NCBI GenBank assembly: GCA_014377445.1
Contig: JACMPP010000011.1
Span: 1-44,127 of the forward strand
Direction of reading: 5' to 3'
Origin: Oligoflexus sp.
GTDB lineage: Bacteria; Bdellovibrionota_B; Oligoflexia; Oligoflexales; Oligoflexaceae
Length of the DNA: 44,127 nt
Part shown: one piece after another, positions 7,754 through 15,744 of the stretch
How positions within the stretch are numbered: position 1 is the first letter of the stretch
How the letters are laid out: each line of letters begins with the position of its first letter
Position numbers and translations under genes: made by a program
Notes under the pieces: model-generated
What the model was told of the DNA's origin: nothing
The model's database searches: none
What the model saw: only the letters and a program-made list of their open reading frames with translations

Positions 7754-8782
7754 ATGGTTGATCACATTTCATTGTTTCCCTGGGCCGAAAGCTGGTGGCT
7801 CTACCTGGTCTTCATCGGCCTGGTCCTGAGCCTCCTTGTGCTTGACCTCGGTGTTTTCCACAAAAAAACGCACGTTGTGAAGGCCAAAGAAGCTGCGATA
7901 TGGACTGTGGTTTGGATCAGCCTGGCCCTGCTCTTCAATCTTGGACTTTATTACTACTCGCAGTGGCACTTTGCCACTGATGCCCGCTTCCTGGCGATTC
8001 CGGGCTTTGATGCTTTAGCGGCCTCGAAACAGGTGAGCCTCGAGTTCCTGACGGGATACGTTGTAGAAAAAGCCCTGGCCGTCGACAACATCTTCGTCTT
8101 TATCGTCGTCTTTAATTATTTTGCGATACCCCCGAAGTTTCAGCACCGGGTTCTGTTCTACGGTATCCTGGGCGCTTTGCTCTTCCGTGGTCTCTTCATC
8201 GCTCTTGGATCGGTTCTGATGCAGTACGAATGGGTCGTCATGCTCTTTGGAGCTTTCCTGATCTTCACTGCGATCAAACTGGTTTGGGGTTCCGACAAAG
8301 AGCCGAACCCTGAGAAGAACATTCTCATACGAATGACTCGCAAAGTGTTTCCGATCACGCCGACACTTGAAGGAGATAAATTCTTCGTGCGCAAAGACAA
8401 GACCCTTTACGCGACACCTCTTTTCCTGGGCCTCCTCTTCCTGGAGTTTTCGGACATCGTTTTCGCGGTGGACTCAGTACCGGCGATCTTTGCCATTACC
8501 AAGGAGCCCTTTCTGGTCTTTACGTCGAATATCTTTGCGATCCTCGGACTTCGTTCGATGTACTTCCTGCTCGCCGATATCATGGATCGCTTCTACCTCC
8601 TGAAGTACGGGCTCTCGGTGATCCTTGGTTTCGTGGGATTGAAAATGATTTGGTTGAACGAGCACTTTGACGGCAAGTTCCCGATCTCCTGGTCACTCGG
8701 AGTCATCGCCGGCGTGCTCGCTGGATCGATCATCCTTTCGCTGATCTTCCCACCAAAGCCTAAGGAAGTCGCGGCTCCCTAA
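7754..8782 (+). CDS. TerC/Alx-family membrane protein
   Basis: Integral membrane protein of the TerC family, 342 residues. E. coli Alx is linked to manganese export, and TerC to tellurite resistance. Family hallmarks are LVLDLGVFHKKTH near the N-terminus, EKALAVDNIFVFIVVFNYF with acidic residues inside the helix, LFLEFSDIVFAVDSVPAIFA (acidic intramembrane motif) and SNIFAILGLRSMYFLLAD. About nine hydrophobic helices are evident. I looked for the yybP-ykoY manganese riboswitch that often precedes such genes, but the 51-base gap behind htpX has no room or match. A strong terminator follows the gene. Confidence 0.92.
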   Translation: MVDHISLFPWAESWWLYLVFIGLVLSLLVLDLGVFHKKTHVVKAKEAAIWTVVWISLALLFNLGLYYYSQWHFATDARFLAIPGFDALAASKQVSLEFLTGYVVEKALAVDNIFVFIVVFNYFAIPPKFQHRVLFYGILGALLFRGLFIALGSVLMQYEWVVMLFGAFLIFTAIKLVWGSDKEPNPEKNILIRMTRKVFPITPTLEGDKFFVRKDKTLYATPLFLGLLFLEFSDIVFAVDSVPAIFAITKEPFLVFTSNIFAILGLRSMYFLLADIMDRFYLLKYGLSVILGFVGLKMIWLNEHFDGKFPISWSLGVIAGVLAGSIILSLIFPPKPKEVAAP

Positions 8783-8846
8783 ATAAACCCAAAACGTCGG
8801 GGTGTTCATCCGCCTCTTGCGACGTGACCTATCTTCCAATACTTAA

Positions 8847-8886
8847 GGGCCGATGGAATTGCTTCCATCGGCCCCGATTCTTTCTA
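8847..8886 (+). terminator. Rho-independent terminator behind terC-family gene
   Basis: A perfect 12-base-pair stem (8847-8858 with 8863-8874) closed by a four-base TTGC loop is followed by CGATTCTTTCT. This is a strong hairpin with a modest U-rich tail, about 65 bases behind the stop codon. Confidence 0.75.
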
Positions 8887-8979
8887 TATTGAGGTATGGT
8901 AAGGATTCCTTTCAAAAACTACCAGATCTGTTTAAAAGCCTTTCCAATCATAGACTTCAAGGAATTAAACGGGGCCTAA

Positions 8980-9186
8980 TCAGACTTTCTTTTGGATTGC
9001 ATCGGCCAGGGATCTTCGAACCGAAGTCCGACCAACACCAAGAACACGAGCAATCTCAGATTTGCTTTTACCTTGAGCGAAGAGTGCGCGAAGCCTTTCG
9101 CTCTGTAAGAATGCAGTTGCGGGTCGTCCATGTCGCCAACCACGGCTTCGGGCCTGAGCAACAACAGCCTTGACTCGTTCGCGCAT
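8980..9186 (-). pseudogene. Serine recombinase (resolvase/invertase) C-terminal remnant
   Basis: The frame reads MRERVKAVVAQARSRGW, then HGRPAT, then a helix-turn-helix (KSKSEIARVLGVGRTSVRRS). This is the end of the E-helix plus the DNA-binding domain of resolvase/invertase-type serine recombinases, which normally follow a ~135-residue catalytic domain. That domain with its catalytic serine is absent: a TAA lies five codons upstream of the ATG in this frame, and no catalytic motif appears in the neighbouring frames. The piece is therefore a truncated remnant of a mobile element or an invertase. A 68-residue free-standing DNA-binding protein is possible but less likely. Confidence 0.7.
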
Positions 9187-9563
9187 CCTCGACCTGGACA
9201 GTTATCAAGGAAGCCCTTGATCAATTTCACCTCAATCCCATAGATTTATATCGGTGATGCCGACCTGAAACGTTCTCTAGGGGCCAGCAGCTCCTGTAAG
9301 ATTACAAATTCAATCACCCTGTTGGTGAAGTTCTTGCAGAGCAGAGCCGTGGCAGCCGTTCTTTTGCATATTCACTGAGATTGTATAAGACAACGTAGAT
9401 AGGGAAAGTTCGAAGATCGAATGCATCATTGTGGTCACAGTGATTGGCTATCTTTCGAAAACGAGTATCTCCCATTGTTTTTGCGATAACTTGTGTTAGT
9501 TTGCCGGATAGCTGGGATACATCAATTCGACGTGTTCCGATGCTCACAGGGAGTTGTAAACGT

Positions 9564-11369
9564 ATGATATCTCGAAGTCTTTCTATTTTAGCGGCGAGCG
9601 CTTTTTCGCTGCTGCTAGGCGCTGGTTCAAGCCCTCGCGCGGCCGCGCAATCTGCTGTCAAACCTCAGAGTTTGACTCCAGGCAAGGTCTATCAGCTAGT
9701 TTCTAAGTTTAGTGGTAAATGTCTTGATGTTACCGATCATTCATTCGCTGTCAACGTCCAGCTCCAACAATGGAACTGCACGGCCAATTCCAATCAAAAA
9801 TTTCGTTTAGAGGATGCGGGTGATAAGAGCTTTCACCTTATCGCTCAGGAAGCGAACCGATATTTAAGAGTAGGCAGCGACCACCTTACCAATGGCGCTT
9901 GGATCGTTCAATCAGTCGACGGTAGCGGTGATTCACCGCGGATGTTTATCACGCCTTCGCATGGCGATAGTTTCAAAGTCAAGTTTAAGCTGAGCAATAA
10001 GTGCCTCGATATAGATGGTCCGACGCTGAAAGCAGGGGCCAAGGCTCAGCAGTGGGAATGCCACGACGGTGCGAACCAAGATTGGCAATTTGTCGAACAA
10101 ACCGAGGGCCTCGGTCAGGTGGCTTGGAGTCTTGATGGGACCTCTCTTACAAAAGACACTGAGAATCGACTCTACCGTCAGCGCTATACGAACGATGCCG
10201 TTGAGTTCTTCGCCGTCGACAAAAGCACCGGCAAGGATCGGTGGTCTTACCGCTCCACCGAATTCGATTCGTTCTATCCCGAATGCAGTGATGCCAAGCA
10301 TATGTTTATTCTGAGTAAGGGCAAGCTTAAGGCTCTTAACGCCGAAACTGGCAAACTCGATTGGACTTTCGACAGTCAAGAGCTCCAATCCGGCCTGGTT
10401 TGTCCGTATGGAACAAAGCTGCTCACTCTGGTCAATTTCAGCTCAGGCGGCAAAAGCATTCTGGTCAATAGGGAGACGGGCAAGAGTCAGTGGACTTACA
10501 CTGCGAATGGCTCCTTGAGCATCGTCGGGTCGACCAGCCAGAGTCTTCTCCTCAACATTCAAGGTGATAGCCAAAGCTCTTTCGTCAGTTTGGATCTCAA
10601 AAAGGGTGCCGTCCAGTGGACGAATTATTCGGGAGGCGGCGAACGGATGTCGGTTTCAGCCAAGGGCGAGATGTTTCTATTTAAAAACAATGCGGTCGAG
10701 AAGATCGATCCAAATAACGGTTTAACCCTTTGGACTTACGTCGGCGATGCTTCGACACAGCCGGGTTATCTCGATTTGGATTCGACAAGTTCACTGCTTT
10801 ACGTTCGTCAAAATCGAAGCATTCGAAGGCTGAGCCCTGACGGCGTGGAACTCTGGAATCTCACTCTTCCTCAAGACGCGGTGAATGGCAATTTTCAGAT
10901 ACTTGCCAACGGCTTTATCGCCCAAATCGTGCCGAATCAAAGCTCCACCGAGACTTCCGTAGCGCTCATCAACCCTGATGGCCAAAAGCTGTGGGACAAG
11001 ACGATGGCTTCGACTTATGTCAACCCTATTTTTATCAGCAAGACCTCGAAATTTTATCTTCGAAGTGACCGGAACCTAGCATCGGTTGACTTGATGAGCG
11101 GAGTCGTACAATGGACCTTTGCCCGCGAATTGCCACTAGCAAACGAAACGCTATTCGCAGTCGAATTTTTTGATCAAGATATCATCCTCGCTTACGGTGG
11201 AGCTCCCTCTCGTTACCCTCCTATGGGCATCATTCGTATCGATGCCAACACGGGAGCTCTCCAGTGGGATCGATGGTTGAATGTAAGTACTAGCATCGTT
11301 CATGTCGAGAATGGTCTTCTTTTCACGAACCGCGTTATGGGCACCGGTTCGAGTGCTTTTAAACTCTAA
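9564..11369 (+). CDS. Exported ricin-type lectin domain fused to PQQ-like beta-propeller
   Basis: Predicted exported protein of 601 residues. Signal peptide about 1-29 (ILAASAFSLLLGAGSS, ending AAA-Q). Residues about 38-180 form a ricin-B/CBM13 beta-trefoil: repeats beginning KCLDVTD and KCLDIDG, each followed by LQQWNC or AQQWEC, and QxF/QxW closings (NQKF, NQDWQF). Residues about 185-600 carry repeated short blocks such as STGKDRWSYR, ETGKLDWTFD, NNGLTLWTY and NTGALQWDRW, typical of PQQ-like/quinoprotein propeller blades; quinone-binding residues are not evident, so it may be structural. I chose ATG 9564 because AGGGAG lies ten bases upstream and it begins a good signal peptide. It leads the accessory segment and is followed by a terminator. 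Confidence 0.82.
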   Translation: MISRSLSILAASAFSLLLGAGSSPRAAAQSAVKPQSLTPGKVYQLVSKFSGKCLDVTDHSFAVNVQLQQWNCTANSNQKFRLEDAGDKSFHLIAQEANRYLRVGSDHLTNGAWIVQSVDGSGDSPRMFITPSHGDSFKVKFKLSNKCLDIDGPTLKAGAKAQQWECHDGANQDWQFVEQTEGLGQVAWSLDGTSLTKDTENRLYRQRYTNDAVEFFAVDKSTGKDRWSYRSTEFDSFYPECSDAKHMFILSKGKLKALNAETGKLDWTFDSQELQSGLVCPYGTKLLTLVNFSSGGKSILVNRETGKSQWTYTANGSLSIVGSTSQSLLLNIQGDSQSSFVSLDLKKGAVQWTNYSGGGERMSVSAKGEMFLFKNNAVEKIDPNNGLTLWTYVGDASTQPGYLDLDSTSSLLYVRQNRSIRRLSPDGVELWNLTLPQDAVNGNFQILANGFIAQIVPNQSSTETSVALINPDGQKLWDKTMASTYVNPIFISKTSKFYLRSDRNLASVDLMSGVVQWTFARELPLANETLFAVEFFDQDIILAYGGAPSRYPPMGIIRIDANTGALQWDRWLNVSTSIVHVENGLLFTNRVMGTGSSAFKL

Positions 11370-11393
11370 TCTTTTTATACGAGAGTCAAAGAG

Positions 11394-11430
11394 GCCCCGC
11401 GATGCCCCAAGGCGTCGCGGGGCTTTTATT
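11394..11430 (+). terminator. Rho-independent terminator behind lectin-propeller gene
   Basis: Stem GCCCCGCGA (11394-11402) pairs with TCGCGGGGC (11415-11423) across a 12-base loop and is followed by TTTTATT. It sits 25 bases behind the stop codon. Confidence 0.85.
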
Positions 11431-11998
11431 GATAAAAACATCCTGGTTTTTCTTTTCCATCCGCTTCCTCCCTCTTGCCTAATCCTCCAAAATCTATCGT
11501 CTTCACTCAATCTTTTTAAAACGAATTGAAACTCATCTAAAACCCTAGAACTGTTGATTTTAAGCTAAAAATAACGTCAGCAGACAAGGGGATTCGTGTT
11601 GACCTTGGCGAAAGGATGAACAAGATATTTTTTAGTCTTCTCCTTCTGACCCTCCCGGAGACCCTAATAATTCGTCAGCTCGCCTTGCTTTCGCTGCTCA
11701 ATGCTGCCCTCGGATCTTGTACGGAAAAGCAAAACAAAACCTGGCTCATTAAAGCTTCTTGAGTCCATTTCTGGGATTTCAATTGGCACAAGCAAATATC
11801 GGGGAGGTATCCGCACGGCCTGCAGGTCATGGTAAGATCAAGGCTTCTGATAAATCATTGTCTCGATGTTCCTTACGTCTAAGGCTTGCCATGGTCCAAG
11901 TCCTGAAGTGCTTGAAACAAAAAGCGTCTTTTCCTTATATTTTAAATCCAGCTTCAGTCGATGGTATCGATTGAGCTAACTCCTACGAAAGGATGTTT
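11431..11998. other. Long gap with no convincing gene
   Basis: This A/T-rich gap separates the lectin-propeller gene from the CBM6-like gene. It holds one possible 48-residue lipoprotein-like frame (separate entry). A further frame, 11759-11974, has no ribosome site and no recognisable features. The promoter of the CBM6-like gene is probably here, but I could not place it. Confidence 0.4.
11616..11762 (+). CDS. Possible small lipoprotein (48 residues), doubtful
   Basis: This frame begins NKIFFSLLLLTLPETL, continues with a second hydrophobic run and then ALGSC, which could be a lipobox, followed by a short polar tail (TEKQNKTWLIKAS). AAAGG directly abuts the ATG, which is too close for a normal ribosome site. 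It could be a very small lipoprotein, a decayed leader or chance. Confidence 0.22.
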   Translation: MNKIFFSLLLLTLPETLIIRQLALLSLLNAALGSCTEKQNKTWLIKAS

Positions 11999-12532
11999 AT
12001 GAGGCGGATCCGCGGAATTCTCTCAGCATTGGTTCTCTTGATGACAGGCCGTGAGGCTTTCGCCGAAATTATGAAGGTCGACGGTGCTGACGCGCATGTT
12101 GTGCCGGGCCGAATCGAAGCGCCAGCCTTTCATCGATTCTTTGATAGCGACGAGGCTCATCAGGGAAACTGCGGAACAGGTCCAGTCGATGCGGAGCCAA
12201 ATACAGATCCGAGTGGCGGCGGCGCCTGTACCATTGCCTACACGGCGCAAGGTGAATGGCTCGAATACGATATTTATGCCAAATCCAAGGCTATGTATGC
12301 CTTCAAACTGCGCGTGGCAGGGCAATTGCCGGACACACGGTTTCATGTGGAGCTTGATGGATTTAACATTTCGGGAGCGGTGCCGGGACCCCAGGCGGGC
12401 TGGGCTGCTTGGGACGATCGAATCATTGAGAATGTGTTTATGGCCTGCGGCAAGCATCGCCTTCGAGTCTTTCTTGAGAAGGGTTCCGTGAATTTCAACT
12501 ACATGGATTTTTGGATAAAAAAAGAACTGTGA
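11999..12532 (+). CDS. Exported CBM6-like carbohydrate-binding protein
   Basis: Predicted secreted protein of 177 residues. The signal peptide is about residues 1-22 (ILSALVLLMTGREAFA). The mature part resembles a stand-alone family 6/35 carbohydrate-binding module: an early IEAPAF, then GEWLEYDIYAKSKAMYAFKL (the family's gdWldY pattern), FHVELDGFNISGAVPGP, the AGWAAWDDR tryptophan pair, and VNFNYMDFWI at the end, corresponding to the nldwi.f strand. No catalytic domain is attached. ATG 11999 has AAAGG six bases upstream; the in-frame ATG 11993 is too close to it. Its position between a lectin-propeller protein and a flavin oxidase suggests a shared role in sugar binding or oxidation (inference). 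Confidence 0.75.
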   Translation: MRRIRGILSALVLLMTGREAFAEIMKVDGADAHVVPGRIEAPAFHRFFDSDEAHQGNCGTGPVDAEPNTDPSGGGACTIAYTAQGEWLEYDIYAKSKAMYAFKLRVAGQLPDTRFHVELDGFNISGAVPGPQAGWAAWDDRIIENVFMACGKHRLRVFLEKGSVNFNYMDFWIKKEL

Positions 12533-12609
12533 AACGAATTATGGATAGGAGTGGCCCCATCCATTGAGACGAGATCCCATCAATTTAATTCGGCAGGAAA
12601 CAATAGTCT

Positions 12610-14247
12610 ATGCATAGAAGAAAATTTGTACAGAAATCGTTTGGGTATCTCGCCGGTATTCCCCTTTTGAGCCAGGGTTTTGGTTGCAAAACAACCGACC
12701 ATGCATCGAATTTGAAAGATGACGGAAGCCCCTCGATCGGAGCTGTGGGTACGGTCCGGGGTACCAACCATAATACGCCCAATGGTGCCTTCAATCTTCG
12801 ATATTCCGATATCGGACTCGCCAGTATGGAAAACGGCGTTTTTCCAATGCACGCACTGGGTGAAAATATCGGCCGAGCGTTTGCTGCGGACGCCGAGGCC
12901 TTGCGTCGTCACCTCGATAATTTTCTCAATACTCCTAACCGTCCGCCACTTAAGATTATGGGCGGTGGTCACAGTTATATCGGGGCCAGTGTTGGACAGG
13001 GGGCGCATGTTATCAATATGCGGCCGCTGAGTCACATCGAATTTAATCCTTCAGCCAATGAAATTCGAGTCGGCGCGGGTTGCGCCTTTCATGAGGTTCT
13101 TTCCGTCTTGTGGAATTACAATCGGCAGCATAACTCGCAATGGGCGTTGCCAACCGGTGATTGTCCCAACGTGGGAGTATCCGGTTACACCATGGGTGGA
13201 GGACAGAGTCTACTCTCACCGATGCTTGGACTTGGCTGTGATCGTGTAAAAAGTATGACGGTTATCACCCTCGACTATAACAATTGTACTCAACGCTTCG
13301 AACCGACCCTCCGCAAGCTACCGGATCCGGCTTCGATCATGCCTGTTCAGGATAAAGATTTACTGTGGGCCCTCAAGGGGGGCGGCAGTTGGTATGGAGT
13401 GGTCTGCGATATTACTTACAACATCGAGCAGCTGCCTAAGTCCAAGATCTACTGTTTCACTCTGAAAGGCCGTGGGGCTGAAGAGGCTCAGCAGGTCTTT
13501 AAAGATTGGTGCTTTTTTGATTTTAAGTCAGCCCAAACTTCATCGAAGTTTATGTATGACATGTATCAAGGCATCAAAATTATGGGTGTCACCCCAAGTG
13601 ATGAGGACTTCAATGCCCTCATGGGATTTTTCAACGCTCGCAAGCGAGGCGAGGATTTTGTCCGTGTCCATAAAGATTACGGGAGCGATTTTAACCTTGA
13701 GAACATGTATTATACGTTCTCGGGTTGCGAGGAGCTTCGAACCTGTGGGGAGACGAGCGTTGTGAAAGAGCCAACGGCTTTCTGCGCGGCGTCGGCGTTT
13801 CTCAATCGCGACCAGGCCTGGAACCAAGGTCGAGTCATGGATCTCTTTCGTAAAATACTGGAACCGAATGACTATAATCCCAAGCCTTATTATACTTTCG
13901 TTCAATTTTCACGATGGACGGGCCGCATAAAGGATGCAACCTTTGCCAAGAATTCGGCGTTTGCCCATCGCAATGCTCCTGATTATGAAACTCAAATTTA
14001 TGTGAGTGGACCAAAGTCTTGGTCCCCGCAATGGACCCAATGGGTGGATCAGGCCGTGGGTACCCTCGGTACCAAGATCGGTTCTTTTCTAAACCATGCC
14101 AATGCTAATATTGAACGGGATTTGGCGCCTTACCTCGGCACGGATGATGTAGAATGGGGCAAGTCGCGTGTGCAAAAGCTAAGCGAAATTCATAATTTCT
14201 TTGATCCTAAAAATGTTCTGACTCCTTTTCAAGAAGCGAAACGATAG
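12610..14247 (+). CDS. Exported FAD-linked oxidase, berberine-bridge (BBE) family, Tat-type lipoprotein
   Basis: FAD-dependent oxidoreductase of 545 residues, probably oxidising a sugar or alcohol outside the cytoplasm. The N-terminus has twin arginines (HRRKFVQKSF), a hydrophobic stretch and a cysteine at 26 (LLSQGFGC), suggesting a Tat-exported lipoprotein; Tat export fits a protein that folds around its flavin. The FAD_binding_4 domain spans about 90-300: GGGHSYIGASVG places H121 where 8-alpha-histidyl flavin forms, and TGDCPNVGVSGYTMGGGQ places C185 where the 6-S-cysteinyl bond forms in bicovalent BBE enzymes. The C-terminal BBE motif is HNFFDPKNVLTPFQ. The start at 12610 has AGGA eleven bases upstream. 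Substrate is unknown. Confidence 0.85.
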   Translation: MHRRKFVQKSFGYLAGIPLLSQGFGCKTTDHASNLKDDGSPSIGAVGTVRGTNHNTPNGAFNLRYSDIGLASMENGVFPMHALGENIGRAFAADAEALRRHLDNFLNTPNRPPLKIMGGGHSYIGASVGQGAHVINMRPLSHIEFNPSANEIRVGAGCAFHEVLSVLWNYNRQHNSQWALPTGDCPNVGVSGYTMGGGQSLLSPMLGLGCDRVKSMTVITLDYNNCTQRFEPTLRKLPDPASIMPVQDKDLLWALKGGGSWYGVVCDITYNIEQLPKSKIYCFTLKGRGAEEAQQVFKDWCFFDFKSAQTSSKFMYDMYQGIKIMGVTPSDEDFNALMGFFNARKRGEDFVRVHKDYGSDFNLENMYYTFSGCEELRTCGETSVVKEPTAFCAASAFLNRDQAWNQGRVMDLFRKILEPNDYNPKPYYTFVQFSRWTGRIKDATFAKNSAFAHRNAPDYETQIYVSGPKSWSPQWTQWVDQAVGTLGTKIGSFLNHANANIERDLAPYLGTDDVEWGKSRVQKLSEIHNFFDPKNVLTPFQEAKR

Positions 14248-14598
14248 CCCGAAGTTGTCCGGGGGGGCAAACTCAGGCTTCTGACTTTTGCGTCCTCCGC
14301 ATTGTGTCTTGACCGCAATGATTTTGAACAAGCATTCCTTCCATCGGGCTTTGTTGACAAGGTCTGTGAGCCTTCTCTGCTTCTCCGTCAAGCTTTTCAA
14401 GCCAGGTACTTCAAGCTCGTGAAGCAAGAGATAGGCGCAATATACCCGGTGACTATGGGCCGTCAAAGATTCAAAGTCTTCGACAGCAGCATCAAGAAGC
14501 CCGAACTGATGCTTCGTTGCAGGATGAAAAAGCTCCAACTGCCAACGCCTGGCATACGCACGAATCAAAAATTCAATCAGCGCACGCAGAGGACCCAT
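14179..14598 (-). pseudogene. IS4-superfamily DDE transposase, C-terminal remnant
   Basis: The frame carries YARRWQLELFHPATK, an exact fit to the Y-(2)-R-(3)-E-(6)-K signature around the last catalytic acidic residue of IS4-superfamily (including IS701-like) transposases. LTAHSHRVYCAYLLLHELE follows, also typical. The catalytic aspartates and N-terminal two thirds are missing: upstream of the ATG the frame meets a TAA within six codons. The frame stays open to 14179, inside the 3' end of the convergent flavin-oxidase gene, but transposase-like sequence appears to stop near 14260. It is a dead insertion-sequence fragment. Confidence 0.72.
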
Positions 14599-14772
14599 CT
14601 GTTGGTCGTTTTATTTTCAGGATAGACGTTACCAGAGTGAGGGAATACGACCCAGGTACTATCGAGTTCCAATGGACCACTGCCACCGCCGTTCGCTTGA
14701 GAAGTCGCAGTCCAATATTGATGATCGTAGACGTTCAATTTCGTTGCCGCGTTTTGAGACCACAAGCTTTTT
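14599..14772 (-). pseudogene. Unidentified coding-like fragment next to transposase remnant
   Basis: A reverse-strand frame from about 14765 reads WSQNAATKLNVYDHQYWTA, then ELDSTWVVFPHSGNVYPENK, and then runs into the transposase remnant in another frame. It looks more protein-like than chance, with aromatic and Asn/Gly/Ser-rich text as in secreted proteins, but it has only a TTG as possible start, no ribosome site, and no family that I recognise. It could be the broken end of a gene cut by the insertion element. Confidence 0.3.
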
Positions 14773-15339
14773 CTATTTCACGCAGGGCTTTGATTTTAGC
14801 TGGTAACTGATCGATTCCACACTGGCGGCCGCTGGGTGTTGGTCATCGCCCTCTATCCGTTGCTTGGTGTTGAGCATCAATCCCCGGTCACAGGATGACC
14901 AGATCTGATCGCTTTCGGTCAGCGTCTTTTCGACACTAAAACTTGAATCACTCGAACTCTTCCCTTCGAGGGTGATCGACTTCGTCTGGCCTTGGCCTTG
15001 GGACGAAACATCGACCGTGAGTTCCTGCTTACTGGAAGCGGCGGCAACCTTTCCCTGTATCTCCACTTTCTCCAGAGCAAACTGCGCCCTGTGACCTTCC
15101 GCGCTTACAATGAGGGTGCAGTTCTTCCGGCTCTCCATCAGCCTGACGCCTGGCCCTCGCTTTACGGTGAAGCTCGAAGTGACATCGTGCTTGGCTAAGA
15201 CCTTATCCCCCGAACTCTCCGTGTGCTCTTCAACCTTGGGACAGCCACTGCCGTTCCACTGCAGATTGACTGTCGCCGCTATTGCAGAGCCTGTATGCAG
15301 GCCCATGGCTAATCCGAACATCATCGCTATTCTACTCAT
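14773..15339 (-). CDS. DUF4360-like secreted protein (divergent copy)
   Basis: Secreted protein of 188 residues with a signal peptide (about 1-21, ending SAIA-A). It keeps the DUF4360 landmarks: SGCP near the start of the mature part, GPGVRLMESRKNCTLIV in the middle, and IWSSCDRGLMLNTKQRI near the end, with a final cysteine (KPCVK). These line up with the second DUF4360 protein of this window (36084-36782), which has TGCP, AGRKNCSLTL and VWSPCNISRALTI. The middle is Ser/Lys-rich and more divergent. AAGGG seven bases upstream supports ATG 15339. Function of the family is unknown. Confidence 0.72.
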   Translation of the reverse strand: MSRIAMMFGLAMGLHTGSAIAATVNLQWNGSGCPKVEEHTESSGDKVLAKHDVTSSFTVKRGPGVRLMESRKNCTLIVSAEGHRAQFALEKVEIQGKVAAASSKQELTVDVSSQGQGQTKSITLEGKSSSDSSFSVEKTLTESDQIWSSCDRGLMLNTKQRIEGDDQHPAAASVESISYQLKSKPCVK

Positions 15340-15524
15340 AAGGCACCCTTAGATTTCATAGGCTTTGGCAGTCGGAACATTTATGCATTCGATTGCAATA
15401 CAACTTTCCTGGCACCCTATCTTGCCATTTTCTAAGTATCACAATTTTCATTCACTTCTGTATGAATTTCGTGATCTGAAAACCAAAATATCCCTCTCAG
15501 TAAAGCTTTTAGCCTTATTTAGAG

Positions 15525-15540
15525 CCAAATTCGAATTTGG
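15525..15540. promoter_or_regulatory. Perfect 16-base palindrome CCAAATTCGAATTTGG
   Basis: CCAAATTC is followed directly by its inverted copy GAATTTGG. It lies about 205 bases upstream of the stress-protein start. It has the shape of a site for a dimeric regulator; no known regulator was identified. Confidence 0.4.
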
Positions 15541-15610
15541 GCACGGGTCATGCATTACTATCTTCCGTGATGGCGAGAACCTCCCCATGCCTAGCGTTTT
15601 ATCCTTTGCA

Positions 15611-15625
15611 CCTGACTCAGTCAGG
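15611..15625. promoter_or_regulatory. Perfect 15-base palindrome CCTGACTCAGTCAGG
   Basis: Seven-base arms (CCTGACT and AGTCAGG) surround a single central C. It lies about 120 bases upstream of the stress-protein gene and about 70 bases from the first palindrome. It is a candidate operator. Confidence 0.4.
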
Positions 15626-15744
15626 CCGATGAATAAAACACTTAGTAATGGGATCTCACAGGCCTTCAACAATGGCAATTGCATCAGGTAAAAAGGGATT
15701 GGGCAGTAGGCTCGAATCTCTCCAAACATAGAAAGGTTCACAAG

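Larger units (their letters stand above)
15340..15744. other. Intergenic region between DUF4360-like and stress gene
   Basis: Low-GC, 405 bases, divergent between two genes. Frames on both strands lack ribosome sites and recognisable motifs. The region contains two perfect palindromes listed separately, and must carry the promoters of both flanking genes. Confidence 0.4.

Noticed and set aside
9314..9661. Reverse-strand frame of 115 residues overlapping the lectin-propeller signal peptide
   Set aside because: No ribosome site, no recognisable motif, and it is antisense to a good signal peptide. It could be scrap of the recombinase element, but nothing in it supports that.
11759..11974. Forward frame of 71 residues overlapping the doubtful small lipoprotein by TTGA
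   Set aside because: The TTGA overlap is attractive, but there is no ribosome site, signal peptide or family feature.
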